Source of the DNA: Streptomyces sp. QL37 | Lineage (GTDB): Bacteria; Actinomycetota; Actinomycetes; Streptomycetales; Streptomycetaceae | Length of the DNA stretch: 64,000 bases | Direction of reading: 5' to 3' | NCBI RefSeq assembly: GCF_002941025.1 | Contig: NZ_PTJS01000001.1 | Span: 3,038,001-3,102,000, forward strand | Shown: piece after piece, positions 40,460-49,246 of the stretch | Position numbering within the stretch: position 1 is the stretch's first letter | Layout of the letters: each line of letters begins with the position of its first letter | Position numbers and translations under genes: made by a program | Notes under the pieces: generated by a model | What the model was told of the DNA's origin: nothing | Seen by the model: only the letters and a program-made list of their open reading frames with translations | The model's database searches: none

Positions 40460-42076
40460 ATGCAGCAGGCACCGGTCCTGGTGAGCGCGGCCGATCCCGC
40501 CTCGGAGGCCTGGCAGGCCAACGAGGCGGCGCATCACGCGCTCGCCGAGGAGCTGCGCACGCGGCTCGCCACGGCACGGCTCGGCGGGGGTGAGAAGGCC
40601 CGCACCCGGCATGTGGCGCGCGGGAAGCTGCTGCCCCGGGAGCGGGTGGACACGCTGCTCGACCCGGGTTCGCCCTTCCTGGAGCTGGCCCCGCTCGCGG
40701 CCGAGGGGCTGTACGGGGGCGCGGCGCCGGCCGCCGGGGTGATCGCCGGGATCGGCCGGGTCAGCGGCCGGGAGTGCGTGATCGTCGCCAACGACGCGAC
40801 CGTCAAGGGCGGCACCTACTACCCGATGACGGTGAAGAAGCACCTCCGCGCCCAGGAGGTGGCTCTGGAGAACCGGCTGCCGTGCCTGTACCTGGTGGAC
40901 TCGGGCGGCGCGTTCCTCCCGATGCAGGACGAGGTGTTCCCCGACCGGGACCACTTCGGGCGGATCTTCTACAACCAGGCCCGGATGTCGGGCGCCGGCA
41001 TCCCGCAGATCGCGGCGGTGCTCGGCTCGTGCACGGCGGGCGGAGCGTACGTCCCGGCCATGAGCGACGAGGCCGTCATCGTCCGGAACCAGGGCACGAT
41101 CTTCCTGGGCGGCCCCCCGCTCGTGAAGGCGGCCACGGGTGAGGTAGTCACCGCGGAGGAGCTGGGCGGCGGCGAGGTGCACTCCCGTACGTCCGGGGTC
41201 ACCGACCACCTCGCGGAGGACGACGCGCACGCGCTGCGGATCGTGCGGAACATCGTCGCGACCCTCCCGGAGCGCGGCCCGCTCCCCTGGTCCGTGGAGC
41301 CCGCCGAGGAGCCGAAGGCGGACCCCGCGGGCCTGTACGGGGCGGTGCCCGTCGATTCGCGTACGCCCTACGACGTGCGGGAGGTCATCGCCCGGGTGGT
41401 GGACGGCTCCCGCTTCCAGGAGTTCAAGGCGGAGTACGGCCAGACGCTGATCACCGGCTTCGCCCGGATCCACGGCCACCCCGTCGGCATCGTCGCCAAC
41501 AACGGCATCCTGTTCTCGGAGTCCGCCCAGAAGGGCGCCCACTTCATCGAGCTGTGCGACCAGCGCGGCATCCCGCTGGTCTTCCTCCAGAACATCTCGG
41601 GCTTCATGGTCGGCCGGGACTACGAGGCCGGGGGCATCGCCAAGCACGGCGCCAAGATGGTCACGGCCGTGGCGTGCACCCGGGTGCCGAAGCTGACCGT
41701 CGTGGTCGGCGGGTCGTACGGCGCGGGGAACTACTCCATGTGCGGCCGGGCCTACGGCCCGCGGTTCCTGTGGATGTGGCCGAACGCCAAGATCTCGGTC
41801 ATGGGCGGCGAGCAGGCCGCCTCGGTGCTGGCCACCGTCAAGCGCGACCAGATCGAGGGGCGCGGCGAGGAGTGGCCGGCCGAGGAGGAAGAGGCCTTCA
41901 AGGACCCGGTCCGCGCGCAGTACGAGCAGCAGGGCAACGCCTACTACGCCACCGCCCGGCTCTGGGACGACGGCGTGATCGACCCCATGGAGACCCGGCA
42001 GGTGCTGGGGCTCGCCCTGACCGCGTGTGCCAACGCCCCGCTGGGCGAGCCCAGTTTCGGCGTCTTCCGGATGTGA
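40460..42076 (+). CDS. accD1: Acyl-CoA (methylcrotonyl-type) carboxylase carboxyltransferase beta subunit
   Basis: 538 aa with two crotonase-like halves. The N-terminal half contains [33 protein letters not shown] and [11 protein letters not shown]. The C-terminal half has [28 protein letters not shown] and M-G-G-E-Q-A-A. These match 3-methylcrotonyl-CoA carboxylase beta subunits rather than propionyl-type. First gene of an operon with the biotin carboxylase subunit, HMG-CoA lyase and an acyl-CoA dehydrogenase, the leucine/isovalerate breakdown set. The final substrate is inferred from this context. Confidence 0.9.
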   Translation: MQQAPVLVSAADPASEAWQANEAAHHALAEELRTRLATARLGGGEKARTRHVARGKLLPRERVDTLLDPGSPFLELAPLAAEGLYGGAAPAAGVIAGIGRVSGRECVIVANDATVKGGTYYPMTVKKHLRAQEVALENRLPCLYLVDSGGAFLPMQDEVFPDRDHFGRIFYNQARMSGAGIPQIAAVLGSCTAGGAYVPAMSDEAVIVRNQGTIFLGGPPLVKAATGEVVTAEELGGGEVHSRTSGVTDHLAEDDAHALRIVRNIVATLPERGPLPWSVEPAEEPKADPAGLYGAVPVDSRTPYDVREVIARVVDGSRFQEFKAEYGQTLITGFARIHGHPVGIVANNGILFSESAQKGAHFIELCDQRGIPLVFLQNISGFMVGRDYEAGGIAKHGAKMVTAVACTRVPKLTVVVGGSYGAGNYSMCGRAYGPRFLWMWPNAKISVMGGEQAASVLATVKRDQIEGRGEEWPAEEEEAFKDPVRAQYEQQGNAYYATARLWDDGVIDPMETRQVLGLALTACANAPLGEPSFGVFRM

Positions 42077-42089
42077 TGTGAGGACTTCC

Positions 42090-44138
42090 ATGTTCAGCAC
42101 TGTTCTGGTCGCCAACCGTGGCGAGATCGCGGTCCGGGTCATCCGGACCCTGCGCGAGCTCGGCGTGCGGTCGGTCGCCGTCTTCAGCGACGCGGACGCG
42201 GACGCCCGGCACGTCCGGGAGGCGGATACGGCGGTCCGGATCGGGCCGGCGCCCGCCTCCGAGAGCTATCTGTCGGTGGAGCGGCTGCTGGACGCGGCCC
42301 GCCGCACGGGCGCGGAGGCCGTCCACCCGGGTTACGGCTTCCTCGCGGAGAACGCGGGCTTCGCCCAGGCGTGCGCGGAGGCGGGGCTGGTCTTCATCGG
42401 CCCGCCCGCTGCGGCGATCTCACTGATGGGCGACAAGATCCGCGCCAAGGAGACCGTCGAGGCGGCCGGGGTGCCGGTGGTGCCCGGTTCCTCCGGGAGC
42501 GGGCTCAGCGACGCCCAACTGGGCGCGGCCGCGCGGGATATCGGGATGCCGGTCCTGCTGAAGCCGTCGGCGGGCGGTGGCGGCAAGGGCATGCGGCTGG
42601 TGCGGGAGGAGGCGCTGCTGGCCGACGAGATCGCGGCGGCCCGGCGCGAGGCCCGCGCCTCGTTCGGCGACGACACGCTCCTGGTGGAGCGGTGGATCGA
42701 CCGGCCGCGCCACATCGAGATCCAGGTCATGGCCGACGGCCACGGCACGGTGGTGCATCTCGGCGAGCGCGAGTGCTCCCTCCAGCGCCGCCACCAGAAG
42801 ATCATCGAGGAGGCCCCCTCGGTGCTGCTCGACGAGCGGACGCGCGCGGCGATGGGTGAGGCGGCCGTGCAGGCGGCCCGCTCGTGCGGGTACGTCGGCG
42901 CGGGCACGGTCGAGTTCATCGTCCCGGGCAACGACCCCTCCTCGTACTACTTCATGGAGATGAACACCCGTCTCCAGGTCGAGCACCCGGTCACCGAGCT
43001 GATCACCGGGCTCGACCTGGTGGAGTGGCAGCTCCGGGTCGCCTCCGGCGAGCGGCTGCCCTACGCGCAGGCGGACATCACGCTCACCGGGCACGCCGTC
43101 GAGGCCCGGGTCTGCGCGGAGGACCCGGCGCGCGGCTTCCTGCCGTCCGGCGGCACGGTGCTCGCGCTGCACGAGCCGGGGGGCGGCGGGGTGCGGACGG
43201 ACTCGGGGCTCAGCGAGGGCGTCCCGGTCGGCAGCACGTACGACCCGATGCTGTCGAAGGTCATCGCGTACGGCCCCGACCGGGCGACGGCCCTGAGCCG
43301 GCTGCGGGCGGCGCTCGCGGACACGGTGGTGCTGGGCGTCCCGACGAACGCCGGGTTCCTGCGGCGGCTGCTGGCCCATCCGGCGGTGGTCTCGGGTGAT
43401 CTGGACACCGGCCTCGTGGAGCGGGAGGCGGACGGCCTGGTGCCGGACGGGGTGCCGGAGGAGGTGTACGCGGCGGCGGCGCTGCTGCGGCAGCCGTCCC
43501 CCGCTCCCGCCGGCGGCTGGGTCGATCCGTTCTCGGTGCCCAGCGGCTGGCGGCTGGGCGGCACTCCGGCGGAAACCTTCCACCACTTCCGCGTCCCGGG
43601 CCACGACCCGGTGCGCGTGGGTCTGCGTACGGGCGCGGGGGCCACGGCGGCGCTGACGTTCGGCCACGCCGGGGACCGGGGGGAGCCGGCGGACACGTGC
43701 GGTCCGGTGCCGTCGCTGCCCGGCGCGGAGAGGTCCCGGCTGGTGGAGGCGTCCGGGCGGCGCGTCGTCGTCGAACTCGAAGGCCGGACCCACACGTTCA
43801 GCCTGGCGTCGTCCCCGGAGGGAGTCTGGCTCGGCCGGGACGGGGACGCCTGGCACGTCCAGGACCACGACCCGGTGGAGGCGTCCCTGAGCGGCGCCTC
43901 CCGTTCGGGCGCCGACACGCTCGCCGCGCCCATGCCCGGCACCGTCACGGTGGTGAAGGTGGCGGCCGGGGACAAGGTCGTGGCCGGGCAGAGCCTGCTG
44001 GTCGTCGAGGCGATGAAGATGGAGCACGTCATCTCCGCCCCGCACGCCGGGACCGTCACCGAGCTGGACGTCACCGCCGGTGCCACGGTCGCCATGGACC
44101 AGATCCTGGCCGTGGTGGCCCCGAAGGAGGAATCGTGA
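42090..44138 (+). CDS. accA1: Acyl-CoA carboxylase alpha subunit (biotin carboxylase plus biotin carrier)
   Basis: 682 aa. N-terminal biotin carboxylase with L-V-A-N-R-G-E-I-A, P-G-Y-G-F-L-A-E-N, the ATP-binding G-G-G-G-K-G-M-R, E-C-S-L-Q-R-R-H-Q-K and E-M-N-T-R-L-Q-V-E-H. A linker (about 450-590) leads to the C-terminal carrier domain with E-A-M-K-M-E-H, biotinylated lysine Lys643. The start at 42090 follows GTGAGGA; the beta-subunit stop is 13 nt before. It carboxylates biotin with ATP and bicarbonate and delivers to the beta subunit. Substrate as for accD1. The stop overlaps the HMG-CoA lyase GTG by 4 nt. Confidence 0.93.
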   Translation: MFSTVLVANRGEIAVRVIRTLRELGVRSVAVFSDADADARHVREADTAVRIGPAPASESYLSVERLLDAARRTGAEAVHPGYGFLAENAGFAQACAEAGLVFIGPPAAAISLMGDKIRAKETVEAAGVPVVPGSSGSGLSDAQLGAAARDIGMPVLLKPSAGGGGKGMRLVREEALLADEIAAARREARASFGDDTLLVERWIDRPRHIEIQVMADGHGTVVHLGERECSLQRRHQKIIEEAPSVLLDERTRAAMGEAAVQAARSCGYVGAGTVEFIVPGNDPSSYYFMEMNTRLQVEHPVTELITGLDLVEWQLRVASGERLPYAQADITLTGHAVEARVCAEDPARGFLPSGGTVLALHEPGGGGVRTDSGLSEGVPVGSTYDPMLSKVIAYGPDRATALSRLRAALADTVVLGVPTNAGFLRRLLAHPAVVSGDLDTGLVEREADGLVPDGVPEEVYAAAALLRQPSPAPAGGWVDPFSVPSGWRLGGTPAETFHHFRVPGHDPVRVGLRTGAGATAALTFGHAGDRGEPADTCGPVPSLPGAERSRLVEASGRRVVVELEGRTHTFSLASSPEGVWLGRDGDAWHVQDHDPVEASLSGASRSGADTLAAPMPGTVTVVKVAAGDKVVAGQSLLVVEAMKMEHVISAPHAGTVTELDVTAGATVAMDQILAVVAPKEES

Positions 44139-45085
44139 CCGGCACCGGACTGCCCATGACGGTGCCCGCGCCGGGGCTGCCGGCCCGGGTCCGCATCCAT
44201 GAGGTCGGCTCCCGCGACGGACTGCAGAACGAGAAGTCCGTCGTACCGACCGAGGTGAAGGCGGAGTTCGTCCGCCGTCTCGCGGAGGCCGGGCTCTCCA
44301 CGATCGAGGCGACCAGCTTCGTCCATCCGAAGTGGGTGCCCCAACTGGGGGACGCGGAGCAGCTCTTCCCGATGCTCGGGGACGTGGCGGACATCGGGGA
44401 CGTGGCCCTGCCCGTCCTGGTACCGAACGAGCGCGGTCTGGACCGGGCGCTCGCGCTCGGTGCCCGCAGGATCGCCGTGTTCGGTTCGGCGACGGAGACG
44501 TTCGCCGCCCGCAACCTCAACCGCACGGTGGACGAGTCGCTCGCCATGTTCGAGCCGGTGGTGGCCCGGGCGAAGGCCACCGGGATGCATGTGCGCGGCT
44601 ATCTGTCGATGTGCTTCGGGGACCCGTGGGAGGGCGCCGTGCCCGTCGCGCAGGTCGTCCGGGTCGCGAAGTCGCTCATGGACCTCGGCTGCGACGAGCT
44701 CTCCCTCGGCGACACGATCGGCGTGGCCACCCCGGGCCATGTGACGGCGCTGCTGACCGGGCTGAACGGCGCGGGGGTCCCCACCGGCACGATCGGGGTG
44801 CACTTCCACGACACGTACGGCCAGGCGCTCTCCAACACCCTGGCCGCGCTCCAGCACGGTGTGACGACGGTGGACGCCTCGGCCGGCGGCCTCGGCGGCT
44901 GCCCGTACGCGAAGAGCGCGACCGGAAATCTCGCCACCGAGGATCTCGTGTGGATGCTCGACGGCCTCGGTGTCGAAACCGGGGTCGATCTCGGCGCACT
45001 CACCGCCACAAGCGTGTGGATGGCCGAACAGCTGGGCCGCCCGAGCCCTTCCCGTACCGTCCGCGCGCTGTCCCACAAGGAGTGA
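44135..45085 (+). CDS. Hydroxymethylglutaryl-CoA lyase
   Basis: 316 aa, GTG start overlapping the alpha-subunit stop. DRE-TIM barrel lyase: V-G-S-R-D-G-L-Q-N-E-K for the metal/substrate Arg-Asp, F-V-H-P-K-W-V-P-Q, the metal ligands in V-H-F-H-D-T-Y-G-Q, and the C-terminal loop G-G-L-G-G-C-P-Y-A-K-S-A-T-G-N-L-A-T-E-D with the active-site Cys. It splits HMG-CoA to acetyl-CoA and acetoacetate, the last step of leucine catabolism. Confidence 0.93.
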   Translation: MTGTGLPMTVPAPGLPARVRIHEVGSRDGLQNEKSVVPTEVKAEFVRRLAEAGLSTIEATSFVHPKWVPQLGDAEQLFPMLGDVADIGDVALPVLVPNERGLDRALALGARRIAVFGSATETFAARNLNRTVDESLAMFEPVVARAKATGMHVRGYLSMCFGDPWEGAVPVAQVVRVAKSLMDLGCDELSLGDTIGVATPGHVTALLTGLNGAGVPTGTIGVHFHDTYGQALSNTLAALQHGVTTVDASAGGLGGCPYAKSATGNLATEDLVWMLDGLGVETGVDLGALTATSVWMAEQLGRPSPSRTVRALSHKE

Positions 45086-45092
45086 ACGACCC

Positions 45093-46259
45093 ATGTCCCT
45101 TGACCACCGGCTGACCGCCGAGCACGAGGAACTGCGCCGCACCGTCGAGGAGTTCGCACATGATGTGATCGCCCCGAAGATCGGCGACTTCTACGAGCGC
45201 CACGAGTTCCCGTACGAGATCGTGCGGGAGATGGGGCGCATGGGCCTGTTCGGCCTGCCCTTCCCGGAGGAGTACGGCGGCATGGGCGGGGACTACCTCG
45301 CGCTCGGGATCGCCCTGGAGGAGCTGGCCCGGGTCGACTCCTCCGTGGCGATCACACTGGAGGCGGGTGTCTCGCTCGGAGCCATGCCGGTCTACCGCTT
45401 CGGCACCGAGGAGCAGAAGCGGCGGTGGCTGCCGAAGCTGTGCGCGGGCGAGGCGCTCGGCGCGTTCGGCCTGACGGAGCCGGACGGCGGCTCGGACGCC
45501 GGCGGGACGCGGACGACGGCCGTGCTGGACGAGGCCGCCGGCGAGTGGGTGATCAACGGGTCCAAGTGCTTCATCACCAACTCCGGTACGGACATCACGG
45601 AGCTGGTGACGGTGACGGCGGTCACCGGCCGCAAGGAGAACGGCGCCCCGCGCATCTCCGCGATCATCGTCCCGTCCGGCACGCCCGGTTTCACGGTGGC
45701 CGCCCCGTACTCCAAGGTCGGCTGGAACGCCTCGGACACCCGTGAGCTCTCCTTCTCCGACGTCCGCGTCCCGAAGGAGAACCTCCTGGGCGAGGAGGGC
45801 CGCGGGTACGCGCAGTTCCTCCGCATCCTGGACGAGGGGCGGATCGCCATCTCGGCGCTGTCGACGGGCCTCGCGCAGGGCTGTGTGGACGAGTCCCTGA
45901 AGTACGCGAAGGATCGGCACGCCTTCGGGAAGCCGATCGGCGCCAACCAGGCCATCCAGTTCAAGATCGCCGACATGGAGACGCGGGCGCACATGGCCCG
46001 GGTCGGCTGGCGCGACGCGGCCTCGCGGCTGGTGGCGGGCGAGCCGTTCAAGAAGGAGGCCGCGATCGCGAAGCTGTACTCCTCGACGGTGGCGGTGGAC
46101 AACGCCCGCGAGGCGACGCAGATCCACGGCGGCTACGGCTTCATGAACGAGTACCCGGTGGCCCGGATGTGGCGCGACTCCAAGATCCTGGAGATCGGCG
46201 AGGGCACGAGCGAGGTGCAGCGGATGCTGATCGCCCGGGAGCTGGGGATGGACGCCTGA
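45093..46259 (+). CDS. Acyl-CoA dehydrogenase (isovaleryl/short branched-chain type)
   Basis: 388 aa, 7 nt after the HMG-CoA lyase stop. FAD/substrate motifs are G-L-T-E-P-D-G-G-S-D and F-I-T-N-S-G, then Q-I-H-G-G-Y-G-F-M-N-E-Y-P. The catalytic Glu is in place in I-G-E-G-T-S-E-V-Q-R (Glu370), unlike the other acyl-CoA dehydrogenase at 28942-30099. Its place as last gene of the carboxylase/lyase operon makes isovaleryl-CoA or another branched acyl-CoA the likely substrate. Confidence 0.92.
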   Translation: MSLDHRLTAEHEELRRTVEEFAHDVIAPKIGDFYERHEFPYEIVREMGRMGLFGLPFPEEYGGMGGDYLALGIALEELARVDSSVAITLEAGVSLGAMPVYRFGTEEQKRRWLPKLCAGEALGAFGLTEPDGGSDAGGTRTTAVLDEAAGEWVINGSKCFITNSGTDITELVTVTAVTGRKENGAPRISAIIVPSGTPGFTVAAPYSKVGWNASDTRELSFSDVRVPKENLLGEEGRGYAQFLRILDEGRIAISALSTGLAQGCVDESLKYAKDRHAFGKPIGANQAIQFKIADMETRAHMARVGWRDAASRLVAGEPFKKEAAIAKLYSSTVAVDNAREATQIHGGYGFMNEYPVARMWRDSKILEIGEGTSEVQRMLIARELGMDA

Positions 46260-46274
46260 GGCACCGGGGCCGAG

Positions 46275-46310
46275 TTGATATATACTCCACATGAGGCTTA
46301 TATACTCATC
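46275..46310. promoter_or_regulatory. AT-rich promoter/operator of the vapBC module
   Basis: TATATACTC occurs twice, at 46279-46287 and 46299-46307, 20 bp apart, and ATGAG (46291-46295) pairs with CTCAT (46305-46309). TTGATA (46275) with TATATA (46299) fits a promoter with an 18-bp spacer. VapBC complexes normally bind such sites to autoregulate. Confidence 0.6.
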
Positions 46311-46328
46311 GGCCCCAGGAGGTCCAGC

Positions 46329-46547
46329 ATGACGAAGACCCTCGTGGATGTGGACGACCAGATGCTGGCGTTCGCCCAGCAGCAGCTCGGGACCTCGACC
46401 AAGCGGGAGACGATCAACCGGGCACTGACGATAGCCGCCGCGGTCAGTGCGGACGACCGGGCCCGGGCTCTGCGCTGGCTCCAGGACAACGCTGACCAGT
46501 TCCTGGACTTCGACGTCCTGGAAGAACGGGAGCAGTCGGGGCTGTGA
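46329..46547 (+). CDS. vapB: VapB-type antitoxin
   Basis: 72 aa with an AGGAGG ribosome binding site. The N-terminal ribbon-helix-helix-like part reads M-T-K-T-L-V-D-V-D-D-Q-M-L, followed by T-S-T-K-R-E-T-I-N-R-A-L, the pattern of VapB-type antitoxins with T-K-x-x-x-I-N-x-A-L. The acidic C-terminal part (D-F-D-V-L-E-E-R-E) would wrap around VapC. The stop overlaps the toxin GTG by 4 nt, the usual coupling in type II modules. Confidence 0.88.
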   Translation: MTKTLVDVDDQMLAFAQQQLGTSTKRETINRALTIAAAVSADDRARALRWLQDNADQFLDFDVLEEREQSGL

Positions 46548-46954
46548 GCTATCTCGCCGACACGTCGGCGGTCTGGCGACTGCTCCGGCGCCAAGTGGGA
46601 GAGCCGTGGCCGAGGCGCGTCGCCCAAGGTCTCGTGTCACTCTGCCCACCCGTGGAGTCCGAGCTCATGCCGGCCCTGCGGACGGACCGGGACCACGAAC
46701 CGTTCTTCACCATGCTCGGCCAGACCTTCGGATGGGTTCCCGCCCTCGAAGACCCCTGGCCGAGGATCATCGAAGTACAGCGAGAGCTCGTGAGGATCGG
46801 CCACCACCGGGGCCCCTCACCCATCGACATCCTCGTCGCCCTCACGGCCCGGCAGCATCGGCTCACCGTGCTGCACGTGGACGACGACTTCGCCGTGATC
46901 GCGAAGGTGTGCCCGGACATCGACATGCTGCGCCTGCGGCCGGTCACCGGCTGA
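46544..46954 (+). CDS. vapC: VapC-type PIN domain ribonuclease toxin
   Basis: 136 aa, GTG start. The PIN-domain acidic residues are all seen: Asp6 in Y-L-A-D-T-S-A, Glu40 in V-E-S-E-L, Asp95 in P-S-P-I-D-I-L-V-A, and Asp113-115 in H-V-D-D-D-F. All four positions are kept, so the toxin is probably active as a site-specific RNase against tRNA or rRNA. The cognate antitoxin overlaps upstream. Confidence 0.9.
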   Translation: MSYLADTSAVWRLLRRQVGEPWPRRVAQGLVSLCPPVESELMPALRTDRDHEPFFTMLGQTFGWVPALEDPWPRIIEVQRELVRIGHHRGPSPIDILVALTARQHRLTVLHVDDDFAVIAKVCPDIDMLRLRPVTG

Positions 46955-46968
46955 GCCCCGACGTTCAC

Positions 46969-47006
46969 GAAAGCCGCCTTCCCTGGTCACCGGGGAGGCG
47001 GCTTTC
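46969..47006 (+). terminator. Stem-loop after vapBC
   Basis: GAAAGCCGCC(T)TCCC pairs with GGGGAGGCGGCTTTC across a short loop, with one bulged base. It separates vapBC from desE. Confidence 0.75.
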
Positions 47007-47062
47007 CCGTGGGGCCGGTAACGGAACGGCCGCTCCCCCTTGCCCTCCCCGTCCACGATATG

Positions 47063-47081
47063 TGAGGTTAGGCTAGCCTTC
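47063..47081 (+). promoter_or_regulatory. Iron box (DmdR1/DtxR type) before desE
   Basis: TGAGGTTAGGCTAGCCTTC matches the Streptomyces iron-box consensus TTAGGTTAGGCTAACCTAA at 15 of 19 positions. It lies 52 nt before the desE ATG. Iron-loaded DmdR1 would repress here. Confidence 0.8.
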
Positions 47082-47132
47082 CCTCGAATCGTCAGCGGGC
47101 GCCCTGGGGCGCGTACGAAAGCAGACACACTC

Positions 47133-48161
47133 ATGCCCAACCTCCGGACCAGCTCACTCTCCCGCCGCGGCCTGCTGGCCGCCGGTGGCGCCGTCGGCCT
47201 CGGCGCCGTACTCGCAGCCTGCGGCGACGGCGACGAGAAGGGCTCCGCCTCGGGTTCGGGTGCGGAGAAATCCGGCCCCTGGTCCTTCAAGGACGACCGC
47301 GGGCAGACGGCGAAGGCCGATTCCGCGCCGAAGAACATCGTCGCGTTCATCGGTGTCGCCGCCGCGCTCCACGACTACGGCATCGAGGTCAAGGGTGTCT
47401 TCGGTCCGACGAAGACCTCCGACGGCAAGGCCGACGTACAGGCCGGCGACCTGGACATCAGCAAGGTCGAGGTACTGGGCAACGTCTGGGGCGAGTTCAA
47501 CGTCGAGAAGTACGCCGGCCTCGCGCCCGAGCTCCTCGTCACCGCCATGTGGGAGAAGGACGCCCTCTGGTATGTGCCGGACCAGTCCAAGGACAAGATC
47601 CTGAAGCTGGCCCCGAGCGTCGCCCTGTGGGCCGCGCAGACCACGGTCCCGAAGGCGATCCAGCGTCACGAGGACCTCGCCGCCTCCCTCGGCGCCGACG
47701 TCAAGGCCAAGAAGGTCACCGACGCCAAGGCCGCGTTCGAGAAGGCGGCGGCCCGGCTGCGCGCCGCCGCCAAGTCCCAGCCGAACATCAAGGTCATGAT
47801 CGGCTCGGCCAGCCAGGACCTGTTCTACGTCTCCCTCGCCAAGACCTCGGCCGACACCCTGTACTTCCAGGAGCTCGGCGTGCAGTTCGTCGAGCCGAAG
47901 GTCAGCGCGGCCGGCTTCTTCGAGGAGCTGAGCTGGGAGAACGTCGACAAGTACGGCGCCGACATCATCATGATGGACAACCGCTCCTCGGCCCTTCAGC
48001 CCGACGCCCTGACCTCCAAGCCGACCTGGGCCCAGCTGCCCGCCGTCAAGGCCGGCCAGGTCATCCCGCGTACGACGGAGCCCATCTACTCCTACGACAA
48101 GTGCGCGCCGATCCTCGACGCCCTCGCCGAGGCCATCGAGAAGGCCAAGAAGGTCAGCTGA
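47133..48161 (+). CDS. desE: Ferrioxamine-binding lipoprotein DesE
   Basis: 342 aa. Signal peptide with S-R-R-G-L-L and lipobox L-A-A-C near residue 30. The class III (FhuD/BtuF-type) fold shows in N-I-V-A-F-I-G-V-A-A-A-L, the long backbone helix, I-I-M-M-D-N-R-S-S-A-L and a C-terminal S-Y-D-K-C-A-P-I-L. The adjacent iron box and the des genes downstream mark it as the ferric-desferrioxamine receptor of an ABC importer. Permease genes are not in the window. The ATG at 47133 agrees with the signal peptide start. Confidence 0.92.
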   Translation: MPNLRTSSLSRRGLLAAGGAVGLGAVLAACGDGDEKGSASGSGAEKSGPWSFKDDRGQTAKADSAPKNIVAFIGVAAALHDYGIEVKGVFGPTKTSDGKADVQAGDLDISKVEVLGNVWGEFNVEKYAGLAPELLVTAMWEKDALWYVPDQSKDKILKLAPSVALWAAQTTVPKAIQRHEDLAASLGADVKAKKVTDAKAAFEKAAARLRAAAKSQPNIKVMIGSASQDLFYVSLAKTSADTLYFQELGVQFVEPKVSAAGFFEELSWENVDKYGADIIMMDNRSSALQPDALTSKPTWAQLPAVKAGQVIPRTTEPIYSYDKCAPILDALAEAIEKAKKVS

Positions 48162-48167
48162 CCCTCC

Positions 48168-48198
48168 GGCCCTGCCGGGAGTGGCTCCCGGCAGGGCC
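48168..48198 (+). terminator. Perfect hairpin between desE and desF
   Basis: GGCCCTGCCGGGA (48168-48180) and TCCCGGCAGGGCC (48186-48198) are exact complements with a 5-nt loop. It has no T-run, so it may terminate partially and lower desF expression relative to desE. Confidence 0.75.
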
Positions 48199-48231
48199 TT
48201 CGCCGTTCCGGTTCCTGGGAGGACCCCTCGC

Positions 48232-49083
48232 ATGACGACCGCCACCGCACCCGCCGTCGCCCCCTTCCGGTTCTTCGGCCTGACGGTCCTCAGGACCACC
48301 GGACTGAGCCCCTCCATGCGGAGAATCACCTTCGGCGGACCGGGGTGTGACGGCTTCGTCGCCGGGGGCCGGGACCAGAGCCTCTCGATCTTCCTGCCGC
48401 ACCCAGGCCAGACCGAGGCAGTCGTCCCGGTCGACGAGAACGGTGAGTGGTTCGCGGCCTGGCGGGCCCTGCCCCCGGACGTCCGGGCCGTGATGAGGTC
48501 GTACACCGTGCGCGCCCAGCGGTACGCCCCGGACGGCTCGACCGAGATCGACATCGACTTCGCCCTGCACGAGGACGGCGGGCCGGCCTGTCGCTGGGCC
48601 CGGGCCGCCACGCCGGGGCAGCGGCTCACCGTGCTGGGCCCCACCGGCGAGGACAACAACGGGATCCGCTTCCAGCCGCCGCAGGACACCGGCTGCGTGC
48701 TGATCTGCGCCGACGAGACGGCACTCCCCGCCGCCTCGGCCGCCCTGGAGTGGCTGCCGGCCGGCATGAAGGCCAGGGTCTGGCTGGAGGTCCCGCACAC
48801 CCAGGACCGGCTGGACCTCCGCACCGAGGCCGACGTCCACATCACCTGGCTCGTACGGGACGAGGGCGCCCCCTCCGCCGTGGACGCCGTGCGCGCCGCC
48901 ACCCTGCCCGAGGGCACCCCGTACGTCTGGATCGCCGGCGAGTCGTCCGGGGTCAGGGCACTGCGCCGCCACTTCGTGCGGGAGCGGGAGTTCGACCGCA
49001 GGCGCGTCACCTTCGTCGGCTACTGGCGGCGCGGGCTGAGCGAGGAGCAGTTGCGGGAGGAAGCGGCGCGGGTGGCCGCGTAA
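48232..49083 (+). CDS. desF: Siderophore-interacting protein DesF (ferric siderophore reductase)
   Basis: 283 aa. It has the SIP FAD-binding region R-S-Y-T-V-R (R-x-Y-T type) and a preceding beta-barrel, then G-E-D-N-N-G-I, C-V-L-I-C-A-D-E-T-A-L-P-A, and the C-terminal Y-V-W-I-A-G-E-S-S-G-V-R-A-L-R-R-H and R-V-T-F-V-G-Y-W-R-R-G. These are conserved in the ViuB/FscN reductases that release iron from ferric siderophores with NAD(P)H. It is transcribed after desE with a hairpin between. Confidence 0.92.
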   Translation: MTTATAPAVAPFRFFGLTVLRTTGLSPSMRRITFGGPGCDGFVAGGRDQSLSIFLPHPGQTEAVVPVDENGEWFAAWRALPPDVRAVMRSYTVRAQRYAPDGSTEIDIDFALHEDGGPACRWARAATPGQRLTVLGPTGEDNNGIRFQPPQDTGCVLICADETALPAASAALEWLPAGMKARVWLEVPHTQDRLDLRTEADVHITWLVRDEGAPSAVDAVRAATLPEGTPYVWIAGESSGVRALRRHFVREREFDRRRVTFVGYWRRGLSEEQLREEAARVAA

Positions 49084-49148
49084 CACGCCTGCGTGTCTTG
49101 TGGGGTTCCTGTGACGGACCCCCCCTGGGGGCGGAGGTCGCGAAAGTT

Positions 49149-49174
49149 GTTAGGTTAGGCTCGCCTAACCTAAC
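49149..49174. promoter_or_regulatory. Perfect iron box before desA
   Basis: 12-bp arms GTTAGGTTAGGC and GCCTAACCTAAC are separated by TC: a complete iron box, extended beyond the 19-bp core. It lies 73 nt before desA. Stronger match than the desE site, so tighter iron repression of biosynthesis is expected. Confidence 0.9.
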
Positions 49175-49246
49175 CGTCGCGGCCCTCGTCCCCCCTTTTT
49201 CTGCCCGGAGGGCCGCGGCGACGTCCCTACCCGGGAGGCCCCCCAC

